NCBI GenBank assembly: GCA_902582155.1
Contig: CACHRI010000003.1
Span: 62,001 to 126,000, forward strand
Origin: an uncultured Pelagibacteraceae bacterium
GTDB taxonomy: Bacteria > Pseudomonadota > Alphaproteobacteria > Pelagibacterales > Pelagibacteraceae
Length of the DNA: 64,000 bases
Reading direction: 5' to 3'
Shown piece by piece: positions 1 to 11,406 of this stretch; the first letter of the stretch is position 1; each line of letters starts with the position of its first letter. The position numbers and the translations under genes were made by a program. The notes below the pieces were generated by a model. It worked only from the letters and a program-made list of their open reading frames with translations, made no database searches and was not told the DNA's origin.

Positions 1-278
1 CAGGTTCTTCAGATAGATATTTTCAAAAAAATTATAAAGACAAATCGAAATTTGTACCCGAGGGAGTTGAGAGTCGAGTGCTTTATAAAGGTCCAGTAAA
101 AAATATTATTTATCAATTACAAGGTGGTCTAAGATCATCCATGGGCTATATAGGAGCCCAAAAACTAATCGATGTTCGTAAGAAATCAAAATTTATAAAG
201 ATTACAAAAGCTGGATTTTATGAAAGTATGGTCCACAGCGTTGAAGCTATTAAAACGACTTTAAATTACAAATTATGA
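1..278 (+). CDS. guaB: IMP dehydrogenase, C-terminal part (truncated by window start)
   Basis: Open frame from nt 3: GSSDRYFQKNYKDKSKFVPEGVESRVLYKGPVKNIIYQLQGGLRSSMGYIGA; matches the GuaB C-terminus (EGVE, GGLRSSMGYxGA); next to guaA. Confidence 0.93.
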   Translation, partial: GSSDRYFQKNYKDKSKFVPEGVESRVLYKGPVKNIIYQLQGGLRSSMGYIGAQKLIDVRKKSKFIKITKAGFYESMVHSVEAIKTTLNYKL

Positions 279-697
279 AAAAAATTTTATATTTATCAAT
301 TATTTTTTTATCCTTTGGTATTTGTCAATTATTTGCTGATTTAAATAATTTTCAGAAAGGTAAAAGTTTTTATGAAGAAAAAAAATATGATCAAGCAAAA
401 TTTAAATTTGAACAAGATATCGTTTTTAATCCAAGAAATGAAGAGTCATACTTATATTTATCAAAAATATATAAATTGAAAAAAAATGATGATTTAGAAG
501 AAAGCAACTTAAAAACGGTTATATTGCTGAATCCTAAAAATGAAGAAGCAATTTTAAATTTAACACTTCTTAAAATTAGAAAATCAAATTATTCAGAAAC
601 AAAAGAATTAATTAAAAACTTCAAATCAGTTTGTAAAAATTTATGCAAAAAATCATCAAGCTTACAAAAAAAGTTAGATGATATATTAAATAAATAA
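275..697 (+). CDS. Tetratricopeptide repeat protein, secreted or lipid-anchored
   Basis: N-terminal signal-like segment followed by TPR-like helices (FQKGKSFYEEKKYDQAKFKFEQDI); ATGA overlap with guaB. Confidence 0.7.
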   Translation: MKKILYLSIIFLSFGICQLFADLNNFQKGKSFYEEKKYDQAKFKFEQDIVFNPRNEESYLYLSKIYKLKKNDDLEESNLKTVILLNPKNEEAILNLTLLKIRKSNYSETKELIKNFKSVCKNLCKKSSSLQKKLDDILNK

Positions 698-2269
698 ATG
701 CCAACAAACAGTAATTTTACAAGGAAAAATAAGATCATTATAATTGATTTTGGATCACAGGTGACAAAACTTATAGCTAGGAGAATAAGAGAGCTGAAAG
801 TTTATTGTGAAATTTTAAATCTCCAAGAATTTAAAAAAATAAGAAATTTTGACAAGATAAAAGGCATAATATTATCAGGGGGACCATCTACTGTCACATC
901 AAAAAACTATCCTAAAATTCAAAAAGAAATTTTTCTTAAAAATATTCCAGTGCTTGGTATTTGTTATGGTTTACAGCTTATATCAAAAATTTTTGGCGGA
1001 AAGATTAAAAAATCGTCAAAAAAAAGAGAATTTGGTCAAGCCATTTTAATCGAAAAAGAACGATCTAAACTGTTTAAAAATTTTTATAAAAATAAAAGAT
1101 CAAACGTTTGGATGAGTCATCAAGATGCAGTTATTAAACTGCCAAAAAATTTTATCAATTTAGCCTCTACTTCAAATTCTAAATTTACTGCTATACAGCA
1201 TATAAAAAAAAAAATATTTGGAATACAATTTCATCCAGAAGTCACTCATACGGAAAAGGGTTATCAAATAATAAAAAATTTCGTATTAGATATTTGTAGA
1301 ATTAAAAAAAATTGGTTTATCAACACTGAAAAAAATAGGATTATAAAAGACTTGAAAAATTTATTAAAAAAAGACAAGGTTATTTGCGCTCTTTCAGGTG
1401 GGGTAGATAGCAGTGTAGCGGCAGTGCTAATTAATAAAGCCATTAAAAAAAATCTCAAATGTATAATGGTAGACACAGGGTTATTAAGAAAAAATGAATT
1501 TAAATCATCACTTAAAATATTTAAAAATAGATATAAACTAAATGTTAAAATTATTAACGCAAAAAATGTATTTCTTAAAAAACTAAAAAATATTAAAGAT
1601 CCTGAGAGAAAAAGAAAAATAATTGGAAATCAATTTATAAGATTGTTTGAAAAAGAAGCGAGAAAATTCAAAAATGTAAAATATCTTGCTCAAGGTACTT
1701 TATATCCTGATATTATAGAAAGTAAGTCTTTTTCTGGCAGTAAGACATCTAAAATTAAATCTCATCATAATGTTGGAGGTTTGCCAAAAAGAATGAAACT
1801 TAAATTAGTAGAACCGCTAAAAGAGTTGTTTAAAGATGAAGTAAGAAATTTAGGAAGATCCTTAGGCATGGGTAATCCTATATTGCAAAAACATCCTTTC
1901 CCAGGACCAGGCTTAGCAATAAGAATTTTAGGTAAGATTACTAAAAATAGGATAAAAATTCTCCAAGAAGCGGATGATATATATATTAATACTTTAAAAG
2001 AAAAAAAATTATACAACAATATATGGCAAGCCTATGCTGCTTTACTACCTTTAAAAACAGTCGGTGTAATGGGAGATTCTAGAACGTTTGAATATATCTG
2101 CCTATTAAGAGCTGTAGTATCAGAAGACGGTATGACGGCAGCTAAGTATGATTTTAGCAATGATTTTTTAAGTTTAATTTCTAACAGAATAATAAATAGT
2201 GTTTCAGGTATTAACAGAGTAGTTTATGATATAACATCTAAACCACCTAGTACGATAGAGTTAGAATGA
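698..2269 (+). CDS. guaA: GMP synthase (glutamine-hydrolysing)
   Basis: Glutaminase motif GICYGLQ, PP-loop [11 protein letters not shown]-terminal [10 protein letters not shown]. Confidence 0.98.
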   Translation: MPTNSNFTRKNKIIIIDFGSQVTKLIARRIRELKVYCEILNLQEFKKIRNFDKIKGIILSGGPSTVTSKNYPKIQKEIFLKNIPVLGICYGLQLISKIFGGKIKKSSKKREFGQAILIEKERSKLFKNFYKNKRSNVWMSHQDAVIKLPKNFINLASTSNSKFTAIQHIKKKIFGIQFHPEVTHTEKGYQIIKNFVLDICRIKKNWFINTEKNRIIKDLKNLLKKDKVICALSGGVDSSVAAVLINKAIKKNLKCIMVDTGLLRKNEFKSSLKIFKNRYKLNVKIINAKNVFLKKLKNIKDPERKRKIIGNQFIRLFEKEARKFKNVKYLAQGTLYPDIIESKSFSGSKTSKIKSHHNVGGLPKRMKLKLVEPLKELFKDEVRNLGRSLGMGNPILQKHPFPGPGLAIRILGKITKNRIKILQEADDIYINTLKEKKLYNNIWQAYAALLPLKTVGVMGDSRTFEYICLLRAVVSEDGMTAAKYDFSNDFLSLISNRIINSVSGINRVVYDITSKPPSTIELE

Positions 2270-3042
2270 CAAATTCAAAAATAAAAGCTTTTTTAAATAA
2301 AAAAAATAAAAAAAAAATTACTTGTTTAACCGCTTATTCAAAAAATATAGCAAAAATTTTAGATAAATATTGTGATTTAGTTTTAGTTGGCGATTCATTG
2401 GCTAATGTTTTATACGGCATGAAAAATACACATAAATTAAATTTAGACACCATGATAAATCACGCCAAGTCCGTTAGATTGGGTATAAGTAAATCACTTA
2501 TGGTAGTTGATATGCCTAAAGATAGTTATAAAAACCCTAAGGAAGCAAAAAAAAATGCTAAGTTAATTATTAAAAAAACAGGTTGTGATGCAATTAAAAT
2601 TGAGAACAATCCTAAGAACTTAAATATTGTTAAATATCTTTCTCGATCTAAAATAAATGTTATGGGTCACATAGGTTACACTCCTCAATTTAAAAAAAAA
2701 TTTAAAGTTGAAGGAAAAGAAAAAAAAGAACAAATTAAGCTGTTGAAACACGCAAAAGAAATAGAAAAAGCAGGAGCATTTTCTATAGTTTTAGAATGCA
2801 TATCAAAAAATACTTCAAAAAGAATTACCCAAGAACTAAAAATCCCAACCATTGGTATTGGGTCTTCTTCAATTTGTGACGGACAAATACTGGTTACAGA
2901 TGATGTCTTAGGAATAAGTGGATTTTATCCAAAATTTGTAAAAAAATACGTCAATTTAGAAAATATTGTTAAAAAGGCTGTAAAAAATTTTGTTTTTGAT
3001 GTTAAGTCAAAAAAGTTTCCTAAAAATAAAAATAGTTTTTAA
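2266..3042 (+). CDS. panB: 3-methyl-2-oxobutanoate hydroxymethyltransferase
   Basis: Motifs [39 protein letters not shown]. Confidence 0.96.
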   Translation: MTNSKIKAFLNKKNKKKITCLTAYSKNIAKILDKYCDLVLVGDSLANVLYGMKNTHKLNLDTMINHAKSVRLGISKSLMVVDMPKDSYKNPKEAKKNAKLIIKKTGCDAIKIENNPKNLNIVKYLSRSKINVMGHIGYTPQFKKKFKVEGKEKKEQIKLLKHAKEIEKAGAFSIVLECISKNTSKRITQELKIPTIGIGSSSICDGQILVTDDVLGISGFYPKFVKKYVNLENIVKKAVKNFVFDVKSKKFPKNKNSF

Positions 3043-3044
3043 TT

Positions 3045-3599
3045 ATGAGTGATGAAAATAATATAAAGACAGAAAACGCTTTAAAGGATTTTTTAAAAAA
3101 ATATAAAACTCTTATTATATCGTTTTTGATAATATTAATTGTATTAACAATAAGCATTATTGTTTTCAAAGAGTATAAAGAAAAAAAAAATATTCTTATC
3201 TCACAAAAATTTAACTCAGCTAAGATATTAGTTGAAAAAAAAGATATAAATACAGCTTCAAAAATATTAGAGGAAATAATTTACAAAAAAAATATTTTTT
3301 ATTCTCCATCCTCTTTAAATTTAATAGTTGAAAAAAACTTAATAAATGACAAGAACAAAATAATATCTTTTTATGATGAGATATTATCAATTCCAGGATT
3401 AGATAAGGAAACAAAAAATCTTTTTACACTTAAAAAAGTAATTTTTTTAGGCGATCAAATTAGTGAAAATGATCTTCTAGTTAATCTTAAGCCAATTATA
3501 CAATCCCAGTCTATATGGAAAAATACAGTTTCAAATTATATTTATAAGTATTATTTATCAAAAAATGAGTTTAACAAGGCTAAAAACTTTAAAAATTAA
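3045..3599 (+). CDS. YfgM-like single-TM TPR protein
   Basis: Single N-terminal TM helix plus TPR-like tail; directly upstream of the BamB-like gene, as in many proteobacteria. Confidence 0.6.
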   Translation: MSDENNIKTENALKDFLKKYKTLIISFLIILIVLTISIIVFKEYKEKKNILISQKFNSAKILVEKKDINTASKILEEIIYKKNIFYSPSSLNLIVEKNLINDKNKIISFYDEILSIPGLDKETKNLFTLKKVIFLGDQISENDLLVNLKPIIQSQSIWKNTVSNYIYKYYLSKNEFNKAKNFKN

Positions 3600-3608
3600 A
3601 TTTAGATT

Positions 3609-4931
3609 ATGATTAAAAATATTAGATTAGTTCTTTTGACTATTCTTTTGATCAGTTGTTCGTTTGATAACAAGTCAGGTGTATGGACCGGATCTGATAA
3701 TACGAAAAAAAAAAAAATAAATACAAATCTAAAACCTATTTTTAAAGAAAGAACAAACGATATTAATAAAAAAAAAATATCTAATTTAGAGTCTATAGTT
3801 TTTGATAAGACAATAAAATATGAACAATGGTTACAAAGTTATCAAAATAACTCAAATTTTGTAAACTCAAAAGCATTTAAAAATATTGGATCATTTAAAA
3901 AATATGCTAGAGCTTCAAAGTCTAAAATAAACAAAAATGTTTTATTTTTTGACAATAAAATTTTCATATCAAATGAAAAAGGAGATATAATTATTTTTTC
4001 AACATTATCCAATCAAATTATTTTCAAATACAACTTTTATAAAAAAAAATTTAAAAAAACAAAAAAGAAAATTCATTTAATATTATCAAATAATAATTTA
4101 ATTGTAGCTGATAATTTAGGATATGTTTATTCCTTAAATTATGAAGAAAATAAAATTGAATGGGCAAAAAATTTTTTGATACCCTTTAGATCAAATTTAA
4201 AAATTAAAGACGATATTTTATTTTTGTCTGATGAGAAAAATAAAATTATACTCCTGAACGTGAACAATGGTAAAAAATTAGATGAACTTTATACACAACC
4301 AGCTAAATCTGTTTCTAAATTCATAAGTAATTTTTCTATAGATAAATTGGGAAATTTATTATTTTTAAGTACAGCAGGAACTCTTTATTCTTTAGACTTA
4401 GTTAATAATAAAAAAATAAATTGGATTTATAATTTTAATCAAAATAATCAAATTATTTTTGATGCTAAACCAATAATAGTTACAGATGACTCCATATATA
4501 TATCAACGAATAATAAGATTGTTGCATTTAATTTTGATGGAAGAAGAAAATGGGAATTTGATATTAATTCAAAAGTTTCTCCAGCTATTTCTGGCAATAT
4601 TATTTACACAGTTTCTCAAAACAATAATTTAGTTTTAATAAAAAAAGATACTGGAGAAATATTTTATTCCGAAAATATACATTCAATTATCAAAGATAGT
4701 ATTAATAAAGATTATAAAAAAAAAATAAAAATTTTTAACAAGTTATTATTATTAAATAAAAAAATTTTACTTATTTCAAATAACTCGTATTTTGTAGAAC
4801 TGGGAATGGAAAAAAAAATTATACTTAATTCAATTAAGAGAAACGCTTTTAAAATATCGAGTAATTTAATATTTATAAAAAATAATATGATATTTTTAGG
4901 TGAAGATAAAAAAATTTACAAAATAAATTAA
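3609..4931 (+). CDS. bamB: PQQ-like beta-propeller lipoprotein (BamB-like)
   Basis: Lipobox LLISCSFD; repeated PQQ-type blades (e.g. IYISTNNKIVAFNFDGRRKWEFDI). Confidence 0.7.
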   Translation: MIKNIRLVLLTILLISCSFDNKSGVWTGSDNTKKKKINTNLKPIFKERTNDINKKKISNLESIVFDKTIKYEQWLQSYQNNSNFVNSKAFKNIGSFKKYARASKSKINKNVLFFDNKIFISNEKGDIIIFSTLSNQIIFKYNFYKKKFKKTKKKIHLILSNNNLIVADNLGYVYSLNYEENKIEWAKNFLIPFRSNLKIKDDILFLSDEKNKIILLNVNNGKKLDELYTQPAKSVSKFISNFSIDKLGNLLFLSTAGTLYSLDLVNNKKINWIYNFNQNNQIIFDAKPIIVTDDSIYISTNNKIVAFNFDGRRKWEFDINSKVSPAISGNIIYTVSQNNNLVLIKKDTGEIFYSENIHSIIKDSINKDYKKKIKIFNKLLLLNKKILLISNNSYFVELGMEKKIILNSIKRNAFKISSNLIFIKNNMIFLGEDKKIYKIN

Positions 4932-6379
4932 GAAATAGATTTATTACTTAATAGCGATAGTTGAGTTATTTTTTCACCACCTAATTTATCAAGAGCTTTA
5001 ATTGGGTATTCACCAGTAAAATAATGATCACTGAATTGTGGGTAGTTATCGTTTCTTTTTTCTTTAATTAAAGCTTTGTATAATCCATCTATACTTAAAA
5101 AGTCTATAGATTTTGCTTCTAAATAATCACAAATTTCATTTTTATCTTTTGAATTTGATAGCAATTCTTTTTTTGTAGGCATGTCTACGCCATAAAAGTC
5201 TGGGTATTTAATTTCAGGACATGCTATTCTTACATGGACCTCTTTAGCTCCCGCTTTATAAAGCATCTTCACTATTTTGTTACAAGTAGTTCCTCTTACC
5301 AAAGAGTCATCAATTAAAATTACTGATTTATTTTTTAATATACTTTTTGTTGAACTTAGTTTTAATTTTACACCAAAGCTTCTTATATTTTGAGTAGGTT
5401 CAATAAATGTTCGTCCTACGTAATGGTTTCTAATTAAACCTAATTCAAATTTTATTTTTGAACTTTGAGAAAAACCAATAGCTGCAGGAACACCAGAGTC
5501 AGGCACTGGTACAACAATATCTGCATTAATATTATTCTCTTTTGCAAGTTCCTCTCCCAATCTTTTTCTATACTCATAAGCACATTCTCCATTTAAAATA
5601 CTGTCAGGTCTAGCAAAATATATATATTCAAATATACATGGTCTTGCTTTTATTTTGTTAAAAGGTTTAATGCTTTTTAAGGTATTATTTTCAATTATTA
5701 TCATCTCACCGTTTTCAACTTCACGAATAAATTTTGCATCCACTATATCTAATGCGCATGTTTCTGATGCAAATATATATGAGTCTCCTAATTTGCCAAT
5801 TACCAGAGGCCTGATACCTAGAGGATCTCTGACTCCAATTAATTTCTTATTAGTCATAATTACAAGTGAATAACCACCTTGTATTTTAAACAATGTTTCA
5901 GTTATTTTATCTATAATTTTCTCTCTTTTTGATTTTGCAATTAATTGCACAATGGTTTCTGTATCACTTGTTGTTCTGAAAATTGATCCATTTTTAACTA
6001 AATCGTTTCTTAAGGATATCGCGTTTGTAAGATTACCATTGTGAGCAATACTTAAACCACCGTGGAATAAATCTGCAAAAAAAGGCTGTATATTTCTTAA
6101 CGAAGTTTCACCGGTTGTAGAATATCTATTGTGACCAATAGCAGATTTACCGGGTAATTTTTTAATAGTTTCTAAATTTGTGAAATGGTCTCCAACTAGC
6201 CCTTGACGTTTTTCAGAATGAAATGTCTTTCCATCGAAAGATACTATGCCACAGCCTTCTTGACCTCTGTGCTGTAATGCATGCAAACCTAAAGCAACCA
6301 GTCTAGCAGCATCATTATGGTTTGAAATGCCAAATATCCCACATTCCTCTTTTAATTTATCGAAATTAAATTTTTTCAA
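4928..6379 (-). CDS. purF: Amidophosphoribosyltransferase
   Basis: KEECGIFGI (catalytic Cys), HNRYSTTG, VILIDDSLVRGTT. No ATG before the Cys; TTG at 6379 has AAGGA upstream; the ORF track starts at an earlier TTG (6397). Confidence 0.96.
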   Translation of the reverse strand: MKKFNFDKLKEECGIFGISNHNDAARLVALGLHALQHRGQEGCGIVSFDGKTFHSEKRQGLVGDHFTNLETIKKLPGKSAIGHNRYSTTGETSLRNIQPFFADLFHGGLSIAHNGNLTNAISLRNDLVKNGSIFRTTSDTETIVQLIAKSKREKIIDKITETLFKIQGGYSLVIMTNKKLIGVRDPLGIRPLVIGKLGDSYIFASETCALDIVDAKFIREVENGEMIIIENNTLKSIKPFNKIKARPCIFEYIYFARPDSILNGECAYEYRKRLGEELAKENNINADIVVPVPDSGVPAAIGFSQSSKIKFELGLIRNHYVGRTFIEPTQNIRSFGVKLKLSSTKSILKNKSVILIDDSLVRGTTCNKIVKMLYKAGAKEVHVRIACPEIKYPDFYGVDMPTKKELLSNSKDKNEICDYLEAKSIDFLSIDGLYKALIKEKRNDNYPQFSDHYFTGEYPIKALDKLGGEKITQLSLLSNKSIS

Positions 6380-6914
6380 TTGTTTCCTTAGTATCAATAA
6401 AATCTTCCCCCGACGGAAATTCCTCTATCAATATTTCGCTTCCTTTTTTAATTAATTCAAATGAAAAAGCATCTTCTGCTGATATACCCCAATTCTCATA
6501 GGGATAAAACCAATTTAATAACGAAAATATACACACTGAAACAATGTAACCCTTAAAAACACCAAAAAACATACCAAACGTTTTGTCAATAGATCCAACT
6601 CCAGTCCAAGTCACTGTTTTCCCAAGCAATTTTCCTATGATAATTGTAAAAAAAAGCGTAAAAATAAAAATCCCAATTCCTAATCCTATATTGTTTATGA
6701 ATTCCGATTCTATATAATTACTAACTGTCGGCTGTAGCTTTGGAACTAATATTATTGTTACAACTGTTGAGATAACCCATTTCATAAATGAAATTAAGCT
6801 TAATGAAAAACCTTTTAAAAAACACTGAATTATAAAATAAGTTAAAATTATAAAAAAGAATATATCAAATAAATTAATGTGATTTGACACTATTTCAAAA
6901 AAATCGCTTATCAT
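6366..6914 (-). CDS. cvpA: CvpA family membrane protein
   Basis: Four predicted TM segments; VGSIDKTFGMFFGVFKGYIV is a CvpA hallmark; directly upstream of purF. Confidence 0.87.
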   Translation of the reverse strand: MISDFFEIVSNHINLFDIFFFIILTYFIIQCFLKGFSLSLISFMKWVISTVVTIILVPKLQPTVSNYIESEFINNIGLGIGIFIFTLFFTIIIGKLLGKTVTWTGVGSIDKTFGMFFGVFKGYIVSVCIFSLLNWFYPYENWGISAEDAFSFELIKKGSEILIEEFPSGEDFIDTKETIEKI

Positions 6915-9388
6915 TAAATAGTGTTATTTTCTGACCCAAATGGTTTATAAATCAAAAGCAATTTAGGAAGAAGGGTTAAAACTGAAATCATTGCAAGCAA
7001 CATTGCTATTCCTGTAAAAACTCCAAAATAAATAGTAGGAATAAAATTTGATAATATTAAAATCGAAAAACCGAAAACAATTGTTATTGAGGTATTTAAA
7101 ATTGCTATTCCAACAGTACTATGGCATTTATCCAAAGTTTTGTCATAATCCTTTATCTTTTTAAATTCCTCTTTAAATCTGTAAATATAATGAATGCTAT
7201 TGTCTACTGCTATACCAATAGTTATTGCAGCAATTGTAATAGTCATCATATCAAGCGGAATACCCATCAAACCAATAATACCCAAAATAAAAAATGCAGC
7301 TAAAAAATTTGGTATCACACCAATTAATGACAATGTTAAATTTCTAAATAAAATAAAGAACATTGCCATTATACCCATCATTACAATGCCTAAAGTAAGA
7401 ATTTGAGATTTAAATAAACTTTGTAATAAATTATTAAATAATATTAAAACTCCAGCTAATTTATATTCATTTTTATTAAGGCCAAGTTTACTACTAATTT
7501 CACCATCAATTTTTTTTATTAAATCATTTCTTCTCAAATCTTTTAAAGAGTCTTTTATTCTCACACTGACTCTTGCTTCATCTTCCTCTACTGAAATATA
7601 AGGGGATACAATTTCCTTTTTAATTTCATCTGGAATTTTACTATATAATACAGCTATCTCTAAGCTTTGAAGCTCTTTTTTGTTTAATTCTTCTGCAACT
7701 CTTAAGATGGAGCCAAAAGATAAAACTTTACCTATTTCTGGTAAAGAGTCTAAATAGTCATGAACAATCAAAATTTTATCCATTTTGTCTCTAGTAAACC
7801 AATATTTTGCCTTATCCTCACTGCTTTGAGCATCATCTTCCCACTCTGAAAATTCATCATCTTTATTTTCTTTTTTTTCTTTAGAGGGGAATTTTATTAT
7901 TATATTTAAAGGTGTTGTTCCACCAAGATCATCGTCAATTTTTTTCATTCCTTTATAGATTTCAGTTTCCTCATCAAAATAATTTATAAAACTATTTTCA
8001 ACTTCCAACTTTAAAATACCAACTATACTTGCTATGATAACAATTGTTGTAGTGCCGAATATAAAAATACTATTTTTTTTTGCTATGGAGGCAAGCACTT
8101 TAGTAACAACGGACTTTTCAGTATCCTTAATATTAATTTCATTTTCTGATGAAAAAAGACTCAATAAACAGGGTAACAATAAAAATGTGACTAACAAAGA
8201 AACTAACAAACCCAAAGTCATCATCCAGCCAAAATCTATAATAGGTTTTATTCCGCTAAAAATTAATGATAAAAAAGCACATATTGTCGTTAAAACAGTA
8301 TAAAGAATTGGCAACATCATTTTTTTGCTTGCTTCAAGAATAGCTTCTTTTTTATTAAGCTCAGGATACTCTTTTTTTAATTGTAGAAATCTAACTGTAA
8401 GATGAATGTTCATTGCCATATTTAGTATCAACATTAAAGCAATAAAGTTAGAAGAAATAACTGTAACTTTCCAACCTATTAATCCTAGCAAACCAATCAT
8501 AACAATTACAGATGTTGCGCAGCCTAGCAAAGGCATTAACACCCACTTAAAATCTCGAAATATAAACCAAAGGGTAAATATTATAAAAACAAAAACACCT
8601 ATTCCAAAAACAACAATATCTTTTTTAATAAAGCTCATCATGTCATCAGCTATCATAGGAATACCGCCTAGATGAATTTTTGCATTTTCACCGTATTTGC
8701 TTATCAGTTCTCTTATTTCTGATATATTTTGATGGTTTCTCTTATTATAAAGATTTTTATAATTCTCGTATTCTTTTATAAATTCTTTATATTTTACTTT
8801 TTCTGACTTTGTTTGTTTTTTTTCTTTTTTTTCGAAATAATATTTTTCTTTGAGCTCTATGTACTCATTTAAACGTTCGTCTTTTTTTAAGTAGATTACA
8901 ATACCAGATGTTTTTCCGTCTTTACTTATAACGTAGTCTTTATAAATTGGACTTTCTAATATTTCTTTAAATCCTCGTTCTTTATCTAAATTAGGGTAAG
9001 AGAGAGTTTTATAATTTTTTAATCTCTCCATAAGTGGTTCGTCACTACTTTTAAGAAGCGGAACATCAATTATTGAAATAACACTGTCAACCCATGTTAA
9101 TTTTTCTATTTTTGATTTTAATAATTGTAAATTAATAATTGTATCTTCATCTGTAAAATTTGTAACTGGAGAATAGGTTAAGAAGAGAAAATCTTTAGAA
9201 CCATATCTATTATTTATTTCTCTTAAATATTTTAGATCTTTATCACCTTCTAAAAGCAAGGCATCAGATGATGCGTCTAAATTAAAGTTTTTTGAGAAAT
9301 AAAATGATATGATAACTACAGCTGCAATTAAAAATAATGTGAATCTGTGAAAATCTGTCGTTAATTTACTGTAAATTTTTAAAAACAT
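6914..9388 (-). CDS. RND/MMPL-family exporter
   Basis: 824 aa, two repeats of TM clusters and large loops; MTITIAAITIGIAVDNSIHYIYRFKEEF. Confidence 0.88.
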   Translation of the reverse strand: MFLKIYSKLTTDFHRFTLFLIAAVVIISFYFSKNFNLDASSDALLLEGDKDLKYLREINNRYGSKDFLFLTYSPVTNFTDEDTIINLQLLKSKIEKLTWVDSVISIIDVPLLKSSDEPLMERLKNYKTLSYPNLDKERGFKEILESPIYKDYVISKDGKTSGIVIYLKKDERLNEYIELKEKYYFEKKEKKQTKSEKVKYKEFIKEYENYKNLYNKRNHQNISEIRELISKYGENAKIHLGGIPMIADDMMSFIKKDIVVFGIGVFVFIIFTLWFIFRDFKWVLMPLLGCATSVIVMIGLLGLIGWKVTVISSNFIALMLILNMAMNIHLTVRFLQLKKEYPELNKKEAILEASKKMMLPILYTVLTTICAFLSLIFSGIKPIIDFGWMMTLGLLVSLLVTFLLLPCLLSLFSSENEINIKDTEKSVVTKVLASIAKKNSIFIFGTTTIVIIASIVGILKLEVENSFINYFDEETEIYKGMKKIDDDLGGTTPLNIIIKFPSKEKKENKDDEFSEWEDDAQSSEDKAKYWFTRDKMDKILIVHDYLDSLPEIGKVLSFGSILRVAEELNKKELQSLEIAVLYSKIPDEIKKEIVSPYISVEEDEARVSVRIKDSLKDLRRNDLIKKIDGEISSKLGLNKNEYKLAGVLILFNNLLQSLFKSQILTLGIVMMGIMAMFFILFRNLTLSLIGVIPNFLAAFFILGIIGLMGIPLDMMTITIAAITIGIAVDNSIHYIYRFKEEFKKIKDYDKTLDKCHSTVGIAILNTSITIVFGFSILILSNFIPTIYFGVFTGIAMLLAMISVLTLLPKLLLIYKPFGSENNTI

Positions 9389-9436
9389 AGATAATGAAAG
9401 ATATATATTATTATCAAAAAAAAAGAAAAAACTATA

Positions 9437-10864
9437 TTACTTACGACTTAAATCTTTAAATTTAGTGTACATTCCTTCAAATTCAACTTGTATATTTCCA
9501 GTTGGACCATGCCTTTGTTTTCCGATTAAAATCTCAGCCATTCCAGCAATATCATTCATTTTAGACTGCCATTCAGCATGTTCTATTGAACCAAGTTTTG
9601 GTTGTTTTTTTTCTTCATAATACTCCTCTCTATATACAAATAATACTACGTCAGCATCTTGTTCAATTGATCCAGACTCCCTAAGGTCTGATAGTTGAGG
9701 TTTTTTATCATCTCTTTGCTCTACAGCTCTAGATAACTGAGATAAAGCTAATACCGGTACACTTAATTCTTTTGCTAATGCTTTTAAACCTTGTGTAATT
9801 TCAGAAATTTCCTGAACTCTTCCTTCATTTTTTCTATTATTTGTTCTCATTAATTGAATATAATCAACAACAATTAAATTAAGACCAAACAATCTTTTTA
9901 TTCTTCTTGCCCTATTACATAAAGTAGAAATAGTAATTGCGGGAGTTTCGTCTATATATAAAGGTAATTCATAAATATCTCTTGAAGTTTCAATATACCT
10001 GCTTAACTCCTCCTCAGTTGCTTTTCCTCTTCTTATATCGTTTGATTTAATACGAGATTGTTCTGATAAAATTCTCGTAGAAAGTTGCTCTGAGGACATT
10101 TCTAAAGAAAAAAAAGCTATAGAAGATTTTGTCCCCTTCATTTGAATATTTTTTGCAGCGTGATAAGCGATATTAGTAGCTAAGGCTGTCTTACCCATCG
10201 AAGGTCTTCCCGCAATAATGACAAGGTCTGATTTATGTAAACCACCTAATTTTTCATCTAAATCTGTTAATCCAGTAGGTACACCAACAATGCCTTGATC
10301 ATTTTTCATGGCTTGTTCAGCCATATTTATAGATTGATCAAGTGCTAAATTAAATTTCATAAAAGATTGTGAAAAAGATCCTCTTTCAGCAAGATCAAAT
10401 AATAATTTTTCAGCATCTTCAATTATTAGTTCTGACGATTTGTCTTCTTCAATATTTAATGTATCGTCTTTTATAAAATGAGAAATCTTAATTAGCTCTC
10501 TTTTAACGTAATTTTCGTGAACTATCTTTGCATAGTCTATTGCTTGTTTAACTGAAGAAGAGAATCTAGTTAATTTTACAAGATATTCTACACCTCCGAC
10601 TTCATCTAAACCTTGATTTTTCTCAAAATAATTTTTCAAGGTAATAGGATTGGCTATCATTCCTTTACTATTTAAGTTCTCTATCACCTCGTATATTTTG
10701 ATATGGATTGGATCATAAAACTTTTCTGAATTAACAACACTTGCAATTTCATCGATAATATCGTTATTTACTAGCACTGAACCTAGTAAATGTTGTTCCG
10801 CCTCAATATTTGATGGAATTTCTTGAATTTTATTTTCTTCAGTTTTGATATCAAGTTTTTCCAT
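9437..10864 (-). CDS. dnaB: Replicative DNA helicase
   Basis: Walker A AGRPSMGKTALA, LIVVDYIQLM, LSQLSRAVEQR, SDLRESGSIEQDADVV. No intein. Confidence 0.98.
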   Translation of the reverse strand: MEKLDIKTEENKIQEIPSNIEAEQHLLGSVLVNNDIIDEIASVVNSEKFYDPIHIKIYEVIENLNSKGMIANPITLKNYFEKNQGLDEVGGVEYLVKLTRFSSSVKQAIDYAKIVHENYVKRELIKISHFIKDDTLNIEEDKSSELIIEDAEKLLFDLAERGSFSQSFMKFNLALDQSINMAEQAMKNDQGIVGVPTGLTDLDEKLGGLHKSDLVIIAGRPSMGKTALATNIAYHAAKNIQMKGTKSSIAFFSLEMSSEQLSTRILSEQSRIKSNDIRRGKATEEELSRYIETSRDIYELPLYIDETPAITISTLCNRARRIKRLFGLNLIVVDYIQLMRTNNRKNEGRVQEISEITQGLKALAKELSVPVLALSQLSRAVEQRDDKKPQLSDLRESGSIEQDADVVLFVYREEYYEEKKQPKLGSIEHAEWQSKMNDIAGMAEILIGKQRHGPTGNIQVEFEGMYTKFKDLSRK

Positions 10865-10936
10865 TTAGATAATAATAGACAATATCAATAACTTTTAAAC
10901 TTTAAGTTACACACCTTTTTTTCAACCTGTGGAAAA

Positions 10937-11401
10937 TTATTTATTCTGTAATTTATCTAATTTTTCTACAATTAAAGAAATTTTTGTTTGTACTTCTGAA
11001 TGGAGGTTTATGTTGATTTCAAAAACACCTATCTTATTAATCTCTTTCTTTATAATAATTTCAGACGGTCCTATTTCAGTTTTTAATTCATCAAAAATTA
11101 TTTTTGAAATTTCTTTTGGTTTTAAAGAGGCGTAAAGATCACCATTTTCTTTTATAGCTTTATAAACCTTAATTTTCTTATTCTTAATCTTATTTGATTT
11201 TTCAATAAACTTATTTTTTATCTCGGCATTTTTTTTGGTCAACTCAGACTTATTCTTATTAACAAGTTCTATATTTTCTTTGTTTGCTCTTAAAGCTTTA
11301 TTATTTCTTAATAAATAATTTCTTGCGTAACCATTCTTTACACTTACTAAGTCACCAATTTTGCCTAACTTTGAGATATTTTCTAATAAAATTATTTGCA
11401 T
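10937..11401 (-). CDS. rplI: 50S ribosomal protein bL9
   Basis: MQIILLENISKLGKIGDLVSVKNGYARNYLL. Confidence 0.97.
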   Translation of the reverse strand: MQIILLENISKLGKIGDLVSVKNGYARNYLLRNNKALRANKENIELVNKNKSELTKKNAEIKNKFIEKSNKIKNKKIKVYKAIKENGDLYASLKPKEISKIIFDELKTEIGPSEIIIKKEINKIGVFEININLHSEVQTKISLIVEKLDKLQNK

Positions 11402-11406
11402 GATGT

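Noticed and set aside
1264-1476. Many short antisense ORFs (e.g. 1264..1476, 1765..2019, 8034..8303, 22490..22750, 50925..51224, 57667..57981)
   Set aside because: They lie opposite well-supported core genes, lack recognisable motifs and are expected from chance open frames.
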